From contig CM070874.1 of the NCBI GenBank assembly GCA_036365515.1, forward strand, positions 94,219,842 to 94,283,841: 64,000 bases of DNA. Reading direction: 5' to 3'. Both the position numbers and the translations under genes were made by a program. This DNA comes from Torymus aiolomorphi. Lineage: Eukaryota > Arthropoda > Insecta > Hymenoptera > Torymidae. Numbering within the stretch: position 1 is the stretch's first letter; every line of letters begins with the position of its first letter. Shown here one piece after another: positions 48,901 to 58,100 of this stretch. The notes beneath the pieces are model-generated. The model was not told the DNA's origin and did no database searches. It saw only the letters and a program-made list of their open reading frames with translations.

Positions 48901-49944
48901 TAAGACGATTTCCCCGCCTGTCATCGAAAATTTATTTACAAGTGTATCAAAGCGATAACATTCTCTTTCAATGAGATCAGCGTATACGGAGACGTATGGA
49001 AGGAAAAATATTAGATGTCACGTGTAAACAACTTGTTAAAGAAAGATCAAAGAATCTTCGACACTTTTACATGTGACTACCAATATTTCCTATCACTCAC
49101 AAATATAAATCTAAGAATTCATACCCTTGATTATTTTATTGTGAACTATAAATCAAGCTAACTTTACTACATGTTTTAAATTTCAAGGTGTTGTTTATAA
49201 AAGCTATCATACCATTAAAAGTCAATATGATTCTCAGCCTCTTAGTCTTTATAATTAATATATCTATGAATCTTAATATAATTCTAAGAAGTTTTACGTT
49301 CACCTAATTATTTTCCATGTAAAATCATATACGCATTAAATGTTTAGATTTATATATTCATTTATATTCGAGTGATAAAAAGATTTTTGTTTAGAAAATT
49401 GATTCTATTCCTATAAGCAAACATAAATTCAGTAAAATTATGTATGTTATTCATTCGAGTAAATTCTTCCGTGAACTATATGAGCCGTTACTTTCTCAAC
49501 TCGTAAGTAGTCGTGAACAAGTCACCGAAGGAAGCGCAAGAGCAGCATACCACTACCACAATGGATTTAAGAGAACTAAACAAACTTGGACGCATAGAAT
49601 TTCTGCCTACTCGAAAACTTTCCACTCTGGAAATTAGTATAAAATATAAAATCACTGCATACTTCCTCATCAAGAAAAATTAACACAGAAATAATAAGTA
49701 ACTGGTTGAAAACGGGAAATAAAAATCTTCGGTTGCTAAGACTTCTTCTGCACAAAGATAATATTACTGTAGCAGAAAATTTCGTAATTGAAAGAGCACG
49801 GGGCGAGAGAACGAAGAGGCTTTCTCACGGACGGTCGGCAAGGGCAGTTTCTTTGCGAGCGGGCGAACGGGAGGAAGGGGGACTAGAAAAGAGATACAGA
49901 AAAGTATGTATGTATGTGAGAGTGTGTATGCGCGTGAGTGTGTG

Positions 49945-49946
<2 letters not shown>
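48901..49946. other. No recognised gene or element
   Basis: AT-rich DNA with short frames on both strands, none with recognisable motifs, ending at a GA microsatellite. Confidence 0.5.

Positions 49947-49999
<53 letters not shown>
49947..49999. repeat. (GA)n microsatellite
   Basis: About 26 GA units. Arg-Glu and Ser-Leu frames over it are artefacts. Confidence 0.97.
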
Positions 50000-50001
<2 letters not shown>

Positions 50002-50199
50002 ATAAACGAGTGCAAAAATGACGATCGAAACATTATACACGAGCAATCGATAAAAACAAAATGTATTCGATTTGCCGATGCGGAGAATTTTTTTGTTCAC
50101 GAGCGTCAGTCGGTTCACGAGCACCGAAAGATAGACACTGCTAACCTCTTGCAATAAAACCAATTAAATCAAAGTTGTCTGAGTTTTTTGTGCGCAATT

Positions 50200-51645
50200 C
50201 TCCTCGATTTTGGGGGAACAATGATGTTAATAATTTATATGGGTGGGCAATGCAACAGCATCTACCTTATAGCGAGTTTAAGTGGCTGAGTAAAGATGAA
50301 ATAATTTCTATAGATTTTAACATTTGAAACGATTCACCAGTTGGATACATTTTGGAAGTAGATTTAGAGTATCAAGAGTTATTTACATGATGAACATAGA
50401 GACTTACCTTTATGTCATGAACATATGAAACCACCAAGTTCTTCATAATCAAAACTCATGACTACGTTATACGATAAAAAACTTTATATTCTTCACTATC
50501 GTAATTTGAAACAAGCTGTAGCTAATGGATTAAAAATTCAGAAAATTCATAGAAATTTAAAGTTTAATCAAAAAGCATGGCTCAAGACATATATAGATCT
50601 AAATACTACCATGAGAATAAATGCGAAAAATGAATTTGAAAAGAATCTGTACAAGCTAATGAACAATGTAGTATTTGGAAAAACAATGGAAAATGTAAGA
50701 AATCGAGTTGATGTTAGACCTGTTACAAAATGGGAAGGTCGTTTTAGTGCTGAATCATTAATAGTCCAGCCCAATTTTCGCAGTGGATCAGTTTTAGAAA
50801 AAAATCTTCTGGCTATAGAGATGACAAAAACTACTATTTTTATGAATAAGCCAATCTATGTGGACCTCTGTGTATTAAATATATCAAAAACTTTAGTCTA
50901 TGGCTTTCATTATAATTATATGAAAAAAGAATTTAATAAAAATTGCAAATTGTTCTATACTGATAGTTTAATATATGAAATTTGTAGTATAGACGTTTAT
51001 GAAATTATGAAACGTATTATTCAACACTTCGATACATTGGACTACCTATCCAATAATATTTGTGAAATGCCACAAGTGAATAAAAAGATAGAAAGTTGGG
51101 CTTATGAAAGATGAGTGCAACAGTAGCATTATAACTGAATTTGTAGGTTTACGCAGCAAAATGTATAGTATACGCGTTGAGGGACAAGATAAAGTTAAAA
51201 AAGTCAAGGGAGTAAAGATCTGTGTAATGCAAAAAACTATTACTTTTGATGATTATATAGAATGTTTATTAAAAAATTCATTGAAATTCAGAGAGTAATG
51301 TATTATTAGATTGCGACTTCGTAATCTATACACTGAGAAACAAGAAAAATTAGCTTTAAGCCCTCATGATGATAAAAGATATTTTTGAAACTCCGTGCGA
51401 GAAGTTCGATTTCTCGCACGCTGCGTTAAACGATGCGTGCAAAAATCTCACTTCTCGCACGTCGTGTCAAAAAATACGGTTCGACACTTGTGTGAGAAGT
51501 TGATTTTCTCCTCGTGTGACCTTTTCACCCTCGCTTCGCTCGGGTGCAAACAGTCACACGAGGGGAAAACCAAATCCTCGCACTAGTATCGAAATGTACT
51601 ATTAGTATCAGGAGAAACAAATACATTACCATGGGGTCATTATAA
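50200..51645 (+). pseudogene. Polinton protein-primed DNA polymerase B, C-terminal half
   Basis: Plus-strand pieces read DVNNLYGWAMQQHLPYSEF (motif A region, about 50210-50280), VGYILEVDLEY, then a 218-codon block (50458-51114). That block has KLYILHYRNLKQ, WLKTYIDLN, KLMNNVVFGKTMENVRNRVD (motif B region), FMNKPIYVDLCVLNISKT and KLFYTDSLIYEI at the motif C site. The next block (51104-51298) reads EFVGLRSKMYSIRV, and SGETNTLPWGHYKI ends the protein near 51645. These are hallmarks of pPolB of Polintons/Mavericks, which replicates the element with a protein primer. Motif C is shortened: relatives have YTDTDS, here YTDS, so a catalytic Asp is lost. The exonuclease half is absent. It is convergent with the integrase. 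Confidence 0.92.
51385..51605. mobile_element. Hairpin-module insertion in the polymerase C-terminus
   Basis: It interrupts the polymerase between ALSPHDDKRYF and SGETNTLPWGHY. It contains a ~95-bp hairpin (GTGTGAGAAG...CTCCTCGTGTGAC, loop CTCGCTTCGCTCG) related to that at 47310-47404, and two CGAACC/TCGACAC-type words. Exact ends and target duplication were not settled. Confidence 0.65.
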
Positions 51646-51659
51646 AATATGACATAATA

Positions 51660-53170
51660 ATAATAAAATTATTTTTTTTTATCAATCCAACTATTATGCA
51701 ATTTATGAAATCCTAACCATTTAACATACATTTGATTGCCACGTTTTTAAGCACTTTTTCCACAAGATAGACATCTGGATATTTAGCTTTAAGGTAGTTC
51801 TTACCCAAGAAAACGATCGTTAAAAAAGTATTGTGTATAAGCTATTGCTCAAATATTATATTACAAGTGACAGTAAAATCCAAAAGTAGGTTGCTTTAAG
51901 TAACAGAAAAATTTTTCAAATATAAATTATATACATTAAAGCCTAAAAGTTGGTAAATAAAGAAAAATATCACAAAAAGTCATGAATTATTTTTGTTTTT
52001 TATTCGATTTTTTTCTTCAAAACACTATTTTGTTTCTGAAACGTTCCTCGATAAATTCACCGCATGAAATTGTCAACAAATCATTTTACACAAAGTTAGA
52101 GCTATTAGTTGCTAAGTTTTTGTAATTTTTTTTTTAAACAAATTTCTCTAACTTTGTGTAAAATGATTTGTTGATAATTTCATGCGGTGAATTTATCGAG
52201 GAACGCTTCAGAAACAAAATAGCGTTTTTAATAAAAAAAATCGAATAAAAAACAAAAATAATTCATGACTTTTTGTGATATTTTTCCATATTTACCAACT
52301 TTTAGGCTTTAATGTATATGATTTATATTTGAAAAATTTTTTCTGTTACTTAAAGCAATCTACTTTTGGATTTTACTATCACTTGTAATATAATATTTGA
52401 GCAATAGATTATATAGAATACTTTTTTAACGATCGTTTTCTTGGGTAAGAACTACCTTAAGCAGTTCTTGTTCGAAGAAACCACCGGCAATGGGCCGATC
52501 TCGATAGTCTTTTAGCTTGTAGGTAACTGGATTAGTAGCCATCACTTGACTTATTGTAAAAATTTCTGTTGACCAATTAGGCGTATAAATTTTGGCTTTT
52601 TCACTATTTTAATCTGTCAAGCAAACTTCGCAAGTACTCCTGCCTCGTTGGCCAATGTTATATCTTTAGGCTTCATTCCAATGGTACGATGTTTGCTGCT
52701 ATTATAGTCCTTTAGCAAATTGGGCAAGATATCAAGCCACTTATACTTTCCACGAAACGCTTACAAATAAATGCTTTGAGATTACTGTATGTCGAATAGA
52801 GATTAATTCCATATCGTTACATAAGACTTTGAAATGTAGCATTGTAAAATTTTTTGCCTCGATCGGTCTGTACATTTGTTGATTTGCGTCCCTGCTACAA
52901 GATAGACTCCATTGCTGCTGTGACATCACTGTCAGTCTTTTGCTTTATCGGAACAGCCCATGCATACTTGGAGAATACATCGATAACAGTGCGCATATAT
53001 ATATAGCAATTGTTTTCTCGAGCATAAGGCTGCATCTCCTCTAGATCAGCTTGCCACGATTCATCCAAGCCACGTACAATAAACTTGCGTCGTTGGTAAT
53101 TTCAACGTGCAGGTGTATGAAGCTCCTTAACGACTTGCTGCTGCATGACCTTCATTCTGAATTATTGAAA
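51660..53170 (-). pseudogene. Polinton integrase (retroviral-type, with chromodomain)
   Basis: The minus strand encodes the c-integrase. An N-terminal part (KVMQQQVVKELHTPAR, near 53150) leads to the rve core with LDESWQADLEEMQPYA (first catalytic Asp), VIDVFSKYAWAVP and TDRGKKFYN (second Asp), then YSTYSNLKA. A linker (RTIGMKPKDITLAN, GGFFEQELL) and a C-terminal chromodomain (KYPDVYLVEKVL, QMYVKWLGFHKLHNSW) follow near 51670-51785. Integrases of this kind insert Polintons and make 6-bp duplications. Stops (near 53103, 52900, 52815) and frame changes inactivate it, and a TTAA MITE sits between linker and chromodomain. It ends tail-to-tail with the polymerase. Confidence 0.92.
51793..52456. 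mobile_element. 664-bp foldback MITE with TTAA duplication inside the integrase
   Basis: The ends GGTAGTTCTTACCCAAGAAA and TTTCTTGGGTAAGAACTACC are inverted and bordered by TTAA (51789-51792, 52457-52460). The two halves are reverse complements almost to the centre near 52125. Removing it and one TTAA restores the integrase reading ...FFEQELLKAKYPDVY. Confidence 0.92.
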
Positions 53171-53409
53171 TTTCTTGTAATTTTGTCGTTCAGGTAAGGA
53201 AAAAGTATTAGAAGAAAATTTATTCATAAAATTATTACACTGTGATTCGTTCTTTTTTTGATCTTTTTGACTATTGTCAGAAAGTTTTGTATATGGTATA
53301 TTGCTGTTTGCAGTACTATTTGATTTATCCATTCTCGACGAGTGGTTGAACGATACTGTGATAAATTCATAATTGGAGATCTATTTATAAGATTTTACCC
53401 CTTCAATTA

Positions 53410-53743
53410 CTTGCTGCATCTTCTAAGCTCTGAATTACAGACTGTATTTTTGAAAATATTGCATCCATTTCATCTCTGTGAGCCTCAATAATACATCTAA
53501 ATTGTCCAAATTTGCTCTTAATTTAGCAATTACTTCATACAAGCTTCTCATTTCCATTTTAACTATGCGCTGTACAGTATCCAAATTAACAGCATCACCT
53601 GATTAGGTAGGCTCGGCAACGTTACATAATCTCTTGCCGTCAATGTTGTATTGTACGTCAGAAGTTACTTTGAAGCCAACACCCGGAGGACCATGACTAC
53701 CTTCAGCACGCTCGAGATTACATCCGAATACATCGACACTCAT
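53410..53743 (-). pseudogene. Polinton-associated protein with GPPG N-terminus and coiled-coil tail
   Basis: The minus strand reads MSVDVFGCNLERAEGSHGPP, then GVGFKVTSDVQYNIDGKRL, CNVAEPT, a TAA stop, and in the same frame AVNLDTVQRIVKMEMRSLYE with heptad-like hydrophobics. I recognise the pattern as one that accompanies insect Polintons; its function is not known to me. The GPPG followed by a coiled coil would fit a trimeric appendage, which is inference. One stop inside and a frame break at the end. Confidence 0.6.
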
Positions 53744-54024
53744 GTTGTAACTGACTGCAATACCATCGAGTTCAATCGATTTATACTCAAATATGTATTA
53801 TATTCATGTAAGAGCACAGGCGTAATTATTTCAGATAGTCTCTGAATTCGCATCCGAAAATGCTCTCGATCACGTGAGTAGTTATTACAACACTATAGCG
53901 AGACCCCAAACAATGACTCATCAGCGCCTGCCGAGGTCAATACTTGTCGGGGCCTCGTCATAGAGCTGCGTTAGCAAAAGTTTGTGCATATGCGTGGCGC
54001 ACACACACGCGCGCGCGTGTTTAA

Positions 54025-54333
54025 TTAAATTAGAAGAAAGTCACTAAACACAGCACTTGAACCCCCATTGTAAATCACAAATAGTTCATACTTATTCGCG
54101 GCGTTCTGGAGGTTGGTGAAGAAATTTTCATCTTGAACAAGAGCTTCCGAAACTCTTTTTGTCATGAATACATCATATTCACTCTCCAACTCAGCCACAA
54201 CTTTCCGTCCCTATTTAGTAGTCACAGTCTTCAAACTTCTTATCATATAACGCTGGCTCTTGGTCAGATCGACCAACCTTTTCGTTGGGAGGAATCCTTC
54301 ACGGGCGATCGCATTTAACTTCGAAAGATCCAT
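54025..54333 (-). pseudogene. Polinton-associated ~100-residue protein
   Basis: It starts at 54333 with MDLSKLNAIAREGFLPTKRL, continues KSQRYMIRSLKTVTTK-stop-GRKVVAELESEYDVFMTKRV and ends YNGGSSAVFSDFLLI at 54025. The lysine-rich strand pattern with a conserved YNGG end resembles a small protein often seen in arthropod Polintons. A nucleic-acid-binding beta-barrel is plausible but unproven. One in-frame TAG; otherwise the frame is open. It lies between the ATPase piece and the GPPG gene, all on the minus strand. Confidence 0.6.
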
Positions 54334-54448
54334 ATGTAACAAAAAATTTGCAAGTGTTTAATATTAAATTAAGCAAAAAAGAACAGAAAAGAAAATAACT
54401 TTTAATAATAACATGTTTACCTTAGAATTCTTTCAATTTTTTTATTTT

Positions 54449-55285
54449 TGGCTCGTTGATAGAGTAAGGATCGCAAGGCCTTCTCAAACCATTCTCGAGG
54501 AGCGGATGGAAGTCAGCCGTTGGCTGCTGGAAGTCGGCCGTTGGCTGATGGAAGTCGGCTATCGTCCAATAATACGCTCGAAGCGAGTGTCGCTCAAGCC
54601 GTCGATGTGATTCAGAAATTTTTTAACAAATACTGTTTTACCGCAACCGGTTGACCCACTCAATGTACAAGTCCACGGATATTTCCAGCGTTTGATCATA
54701 ATTCACACTGACTGTGCACTCCGAAACACTTCTCCCGAAGAGCTCGTAACCGCGTCCGGTGTCCCCCGCACGCGGCCGCTCGCGAGTCCGCGAGCCTTGT
54801 GGTGGGGCTAGTTTCGCGGCAAACCAGTTCTCTTGTCGGCGCAGCGGTGGCCAATGAGATCTTAGCCGCTGTGCCTCCCACGGTCGCTAAATCAGCTTGT
54901 TGGGGTGCACCAGCAGCCAATGAACTCTCTTCTGATGTACCGCCGTCGCTAATCACAACGATGGAGACACAGCGGTAGCCAATGAGATGTTTTTACACTG
55001 CGTAGTCATCGGTCACGAGTGAGTTCTTTGTATTGCTACATCAGCACCACTAACTTTCCAGGATGTGCTCCCCAGATACGTCAGTAGTAGTCGGACCGCC
55101 GATGTACCCGTATGGATAACTGAAACAGCATTTGAAACAACTACTTCCTACAGTCGACAGCCGATTTCCAGCAGCCAACGGCCAACTTCCAATAGTCGAC
55201 AGTCGACTTCCCCGCTGGTCATCCGCTCCTCGAGAAAGGTTTGAAAAGACCTTGCGGTCCTTACTCTATCAATGAGCCGAAAAAC
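54449..55285. mobile_element. Inverted-repeat pair enclosing the ATPase fragment
   Basis: Left arm about 54449-54560 and right arm about 55140-55285 are reverse complements (GGCTCGTTGATAGAGTAAGG against CCTTACTCTATCAATGAGCC, then a GGAAGTCGGCCGTTGGCTG minisatellite in both). Between them lie the Polinton ATPase start and a GC-rich stretch with three copies of a GCCAATGA word. It may be a TIR element that carries a Polinton fragment, or rearranged Polinton terminal repeats. Confidence 0.55.
54560..54693 (-). pseudogene. Polinton packaging ATPase, N-terminal fragment
   Basis: From an ATG near 54693 the minus strand reads MIKRWKYPWTCTLSGSTGCG then KTVFVKKFLNHIDG. GSTGCGKT is a Walker A loop in the context of FtsK/HerA-type packaging ATPases of Polintons and related viruses, which pump DNA into capsids. 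The frame then enters minisatellite DNA, so about 85% of the protein is missing. Same strand as integrase and structural genes. Confidence 0.7.
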
Positions 55286-55373
55286 ACCAGTGTCTGGTAT
55301 AAGTTTGTTGGAACGTCAAAATGATGTAGGTACATTCACCATGGTACAGAGAGGCTATACACAAAAGTTATAA

Positions 55374-55376
<3 letters not shown>

Positions 55377-55422
<46 letters not shown>
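55377..55422. repeat. (CT)n microsatellite
   Basis: About 23 CT units followed by CGCACGCGCGC. Adjacent Arg-Glu frame is an artefact. Confidence 0.95.
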
Positions 55423-55425
<3 letters not shown>

Positions 55426-56099
55426 CGCGCGCTTCCGGTGAGCGCGGACGTGTCTTCTCGCGCTCCGCCTTTGAAAGTCTTTTTCTTACTCCCTCACCCG
55501 AAAGTACGTACTTTCGGCCCGCATCTCCGAGCCGAAAGTTAACTTTCACACCCTATTTTAGATCAATCGCGAGCTCTGATTGGCTGCCGAAGGTTCCCGA
55601 CCCGCTGCGCTTGAGCGCCGCCGCGCGCATGAGCCACTCTGTCTCACTCGCACATCCGAGCGCACACTCGCTCTGACTGTTGACATGTACGAAATAGACA
55701 GAGGAAAGTGCACGGGTGACGAGAAAAAAGAGTTAGTTGAAATAAAAAGTGGTGTTGTTTGATCGTGGTCATTGCTTTTTTTTTCTTGTTTCCTACACGT
55801 ACTCTCGAGTCGTGTAGAAACAATTAAGTGACACACTACGCAAGTCCCAGTAGTCTGGCTGCACGATATCTTACAGAAAAATTAATAGCTCGACACGCAC
55901 TCTGACTGAAATTCTCTCGAGAAATGTAAAGATGAATTGCTATTGCCTACAAATTCTCTCGAGAAATGTAGCAATAGATACTGCGTTCACATGCAGTGAT
56001 AGTGTCCGCCTTCTAACCTAAAACATGCTTAACCAAAAAAGTCACGATTGAAAGCAATAAAATTACGTGCAATTTCTCAATTTCCATTGAGATAAAAAA
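55423..56099. other. No recognised gene; flank of the recombinase gene
   Basis: It contains the palindromic GAAAGTACGTACTTTC near 55500 and a twice-repeated AATTCTCTCGAGAAATGTA (55911, 55956) that is itself partly self-complementary. ACTTTCGGC and GGGAGTAAGAAAAA words recur at 60190-60230. This stretch may hold the promoter of the recombinase gene. Confidence 0.4.
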
Positions 56100-56640
56100 A
56101 TGTCTTTCAAAGAAACAAACACAGATGAATCCTCATCCGATGGTTCTGAAGACGAAGAAGAAATATTAAAAAATGTTGACCAACAGGCAAAAATAATTGT
56201 AGAGTCAGAAACATTACCAAAGAAGTCTTCCGAACGCTACCTCCTAGTCTACAATGCTTACAAAAAATGGAAAGAAGAAAATAAAAATTCACTTTCAACA
56301 AACTCCGAAGAAAACAATTTAATTGTTTACTTTAACACGTTAAAACTAAAATTGAAATCGCCAACTCTATGGAGCATATGGAGTATGCTTCCAAATACTT
56401 TAAATATAAAAGGCAATATTGATATTACTAAGTTCTTCGCTTTAAGAAGTATGATAAAAAATTATGGTATTTAGGTTACAAACCTAAAAAATCAAAAACT
56501 TTAACCTGGACTGAAATTATGAATTTTATGACAACACCCGATGATCAAGAGTATTTAGCCACAAGGTAATTCATTATTTAGATTAGTATGTAGGAGTTCG
56601 ATCTTCCCGAGGCAAGGATGTGAGAAATAAATTTTCACAT

Positions 56641-56692
56641 GTGTATGACAATGTTTCGGTGAACAATGTCACCCTGATCAGACCAAAAAGTT
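56641..56692 (-). ncRNA. Hammerhead-like ribozyme motif, left pLTR
   Basis: On the minus strand CTGATCA is followed by a stem GGTGA-CATTGT-TCACC and then GAAAC. Penelope pLTRs are known to carry minimal hammerheads of this layout. The core here is CTGATCA where the consensus is CTGATGA, so cleavage may be lost. Confidence 0.5.
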
Positions 56693-56948
56693 AATTTTTG
56701 TCACGAAAAACAATTCTTGTAGGCTTTTTTTTCTCCTCCGCCGCATAAATGCGGGGGGGGGGGGAAGAAAATTTCACAACAATCCTTCCTACATTGGCTT
56801 TGGAAATCGTTCTTGTCAAGCCTTTTTAAATTATTCAATTTATATAGGAATGCTTGAGAACGTATTACCGAAATCAATGTTTACAAAACAAAGGCTAGGT
56901 AGTTAGTATACACGCTGTTTTTGATTGTGTGTATGTAGGTGTGTATTG

Positions 56949-57806
56949 TTATTTTCTTTTGCAAGTTTGTAGTAAATGTGTGTATATGTGATTCAAATTT
57001 TGTGTGTCTTCTTTTTTATTGACTGGTGGTTTTTCTAAATGTATGTGTAACATCTCCGATACTAATCTTTTGTTTAAGTTTTCTTCTTTATCTACTATGT
57101 CGTAATTAGTGAAGTTGAATTTGTGACCGGTTTCATTTTCGTGTATAATTGTCGCAGAATCCTTTGATGTTTTCTGTTCATTTGCTCTTGTCATTAGTTT
57201 TCTTTTTGTTTATCCTATGTATGTAGCAGGACAATTATTGCAATGAATGCGGTAAACGACGTTATTTTCAAACTCTTTCTTAGTTTTGTCTTTGCCTTTA
57301 GTTATGATACTTTTCATATTGCTATTAATTTTTGGAATCGTTTGAATATTGTGTTTTTTAAAGCTAAATGATACTTGTTCAAAAAAAAAAAAAAAAAAAA
57401 AAAAACGGTTTATGTAAGGGAGACAGATTAAAGGTTTGTTTTGGTTTGTACTAGTATTCGTGTTGGTGTTGTTGTTATTTAATTTTGCAATGCGTTTACT
57501 TACATATTTATTTATGAATTTGGTTGGGTAGTTATTTTCTCTTAGTAAATTTTTTGCTGTGTTTATGTTATCTTTGTGGAACTTAATATCTGCTCGTTTA
57601 ATAGCTCTGTCTGTTATGTTGTATACCATTGCTATTTTTTGAGAGAGTGGATGTTGTGAATGATAGTTTAGGAATCTGCCGGAAAATGTCGGTTTGTTAT
57701 ACCAATTTGTAATAATTTTCTGGTTTTCTTTAATTAATATGATGTCAAGAAAACTTATCGAATTATTTTTTTCGATTTCATGAGTGAATCTTAATCCTAC
57801 ATACAC
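56949..57806 (-). pseudogene. Penelope-like RT C-terminus and GIY-YIG endonuclease
   Basis: The minus strand reads GLRFTHEIEKNNSISFLDI, TNWYNKPTFSGRFLNYHSQH and PLSQKIAMVYNITDRAIKRA, the post-palm block typical of Penelope-like RTs. The endonuclease follows with VVYRIHCNNCPATYIG, a TAA in frame, then TKRKLMTRANEQK and HENETGHKFNF. GIY-YIG enzymes nick the target for priming. The RT fingers and palm (YADD) are missing, so this is a 5'-truncated copy. A 25-base A-run on the plus strand (57381-57405) puts eight Phe codons between RT and endonuclease, probably a slippage expansion. Confidence 0.9.
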
Positions 57807-58047
57807 ACAATAAAAAACAGCGTGTATACTAACTACCTAGCCTTTGTTTTGTAAACATTGATTTCGGTAATACGTTCTCAAGCATTCCTATATAAATTGA
57901 ATAATTTAAAAAGGCTTGACAAGAACGATTTCCAAAGCCAATGTAGGAAGGATTGTTGTGAAATTTTCTCCCCCCCCCCGCCCCGCATTTATGCGGCGGA
58001 GGAGAAAAAAAAGCCTACAAGAATTGTTTTTCGTGACAAAAATGAAC

Positions 58048-58100
58048 TTTTTGGTCTGATCAGGGTGACATTGTTCACCGAAACGTTATCATACACATGT
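58048..58100 (+). ncRNA. Hammerhead-like ribozyme motif, right pLTR
   Basis: Plus-strand copy of the left-arm motif: CTGATCA (58056-58062), stem GGTGA...TCACC, then GAAAC (58080-58084). It has the same G-to-C core change as the left copy, so the change predates the pLTR duplication or was copied with it. Confidence 0.5.

Noticed and set aside
49706..50163. Frames through the GA run on both strands
   Set aside because: All are extended by the dinucleotide repeat; no domain seen.
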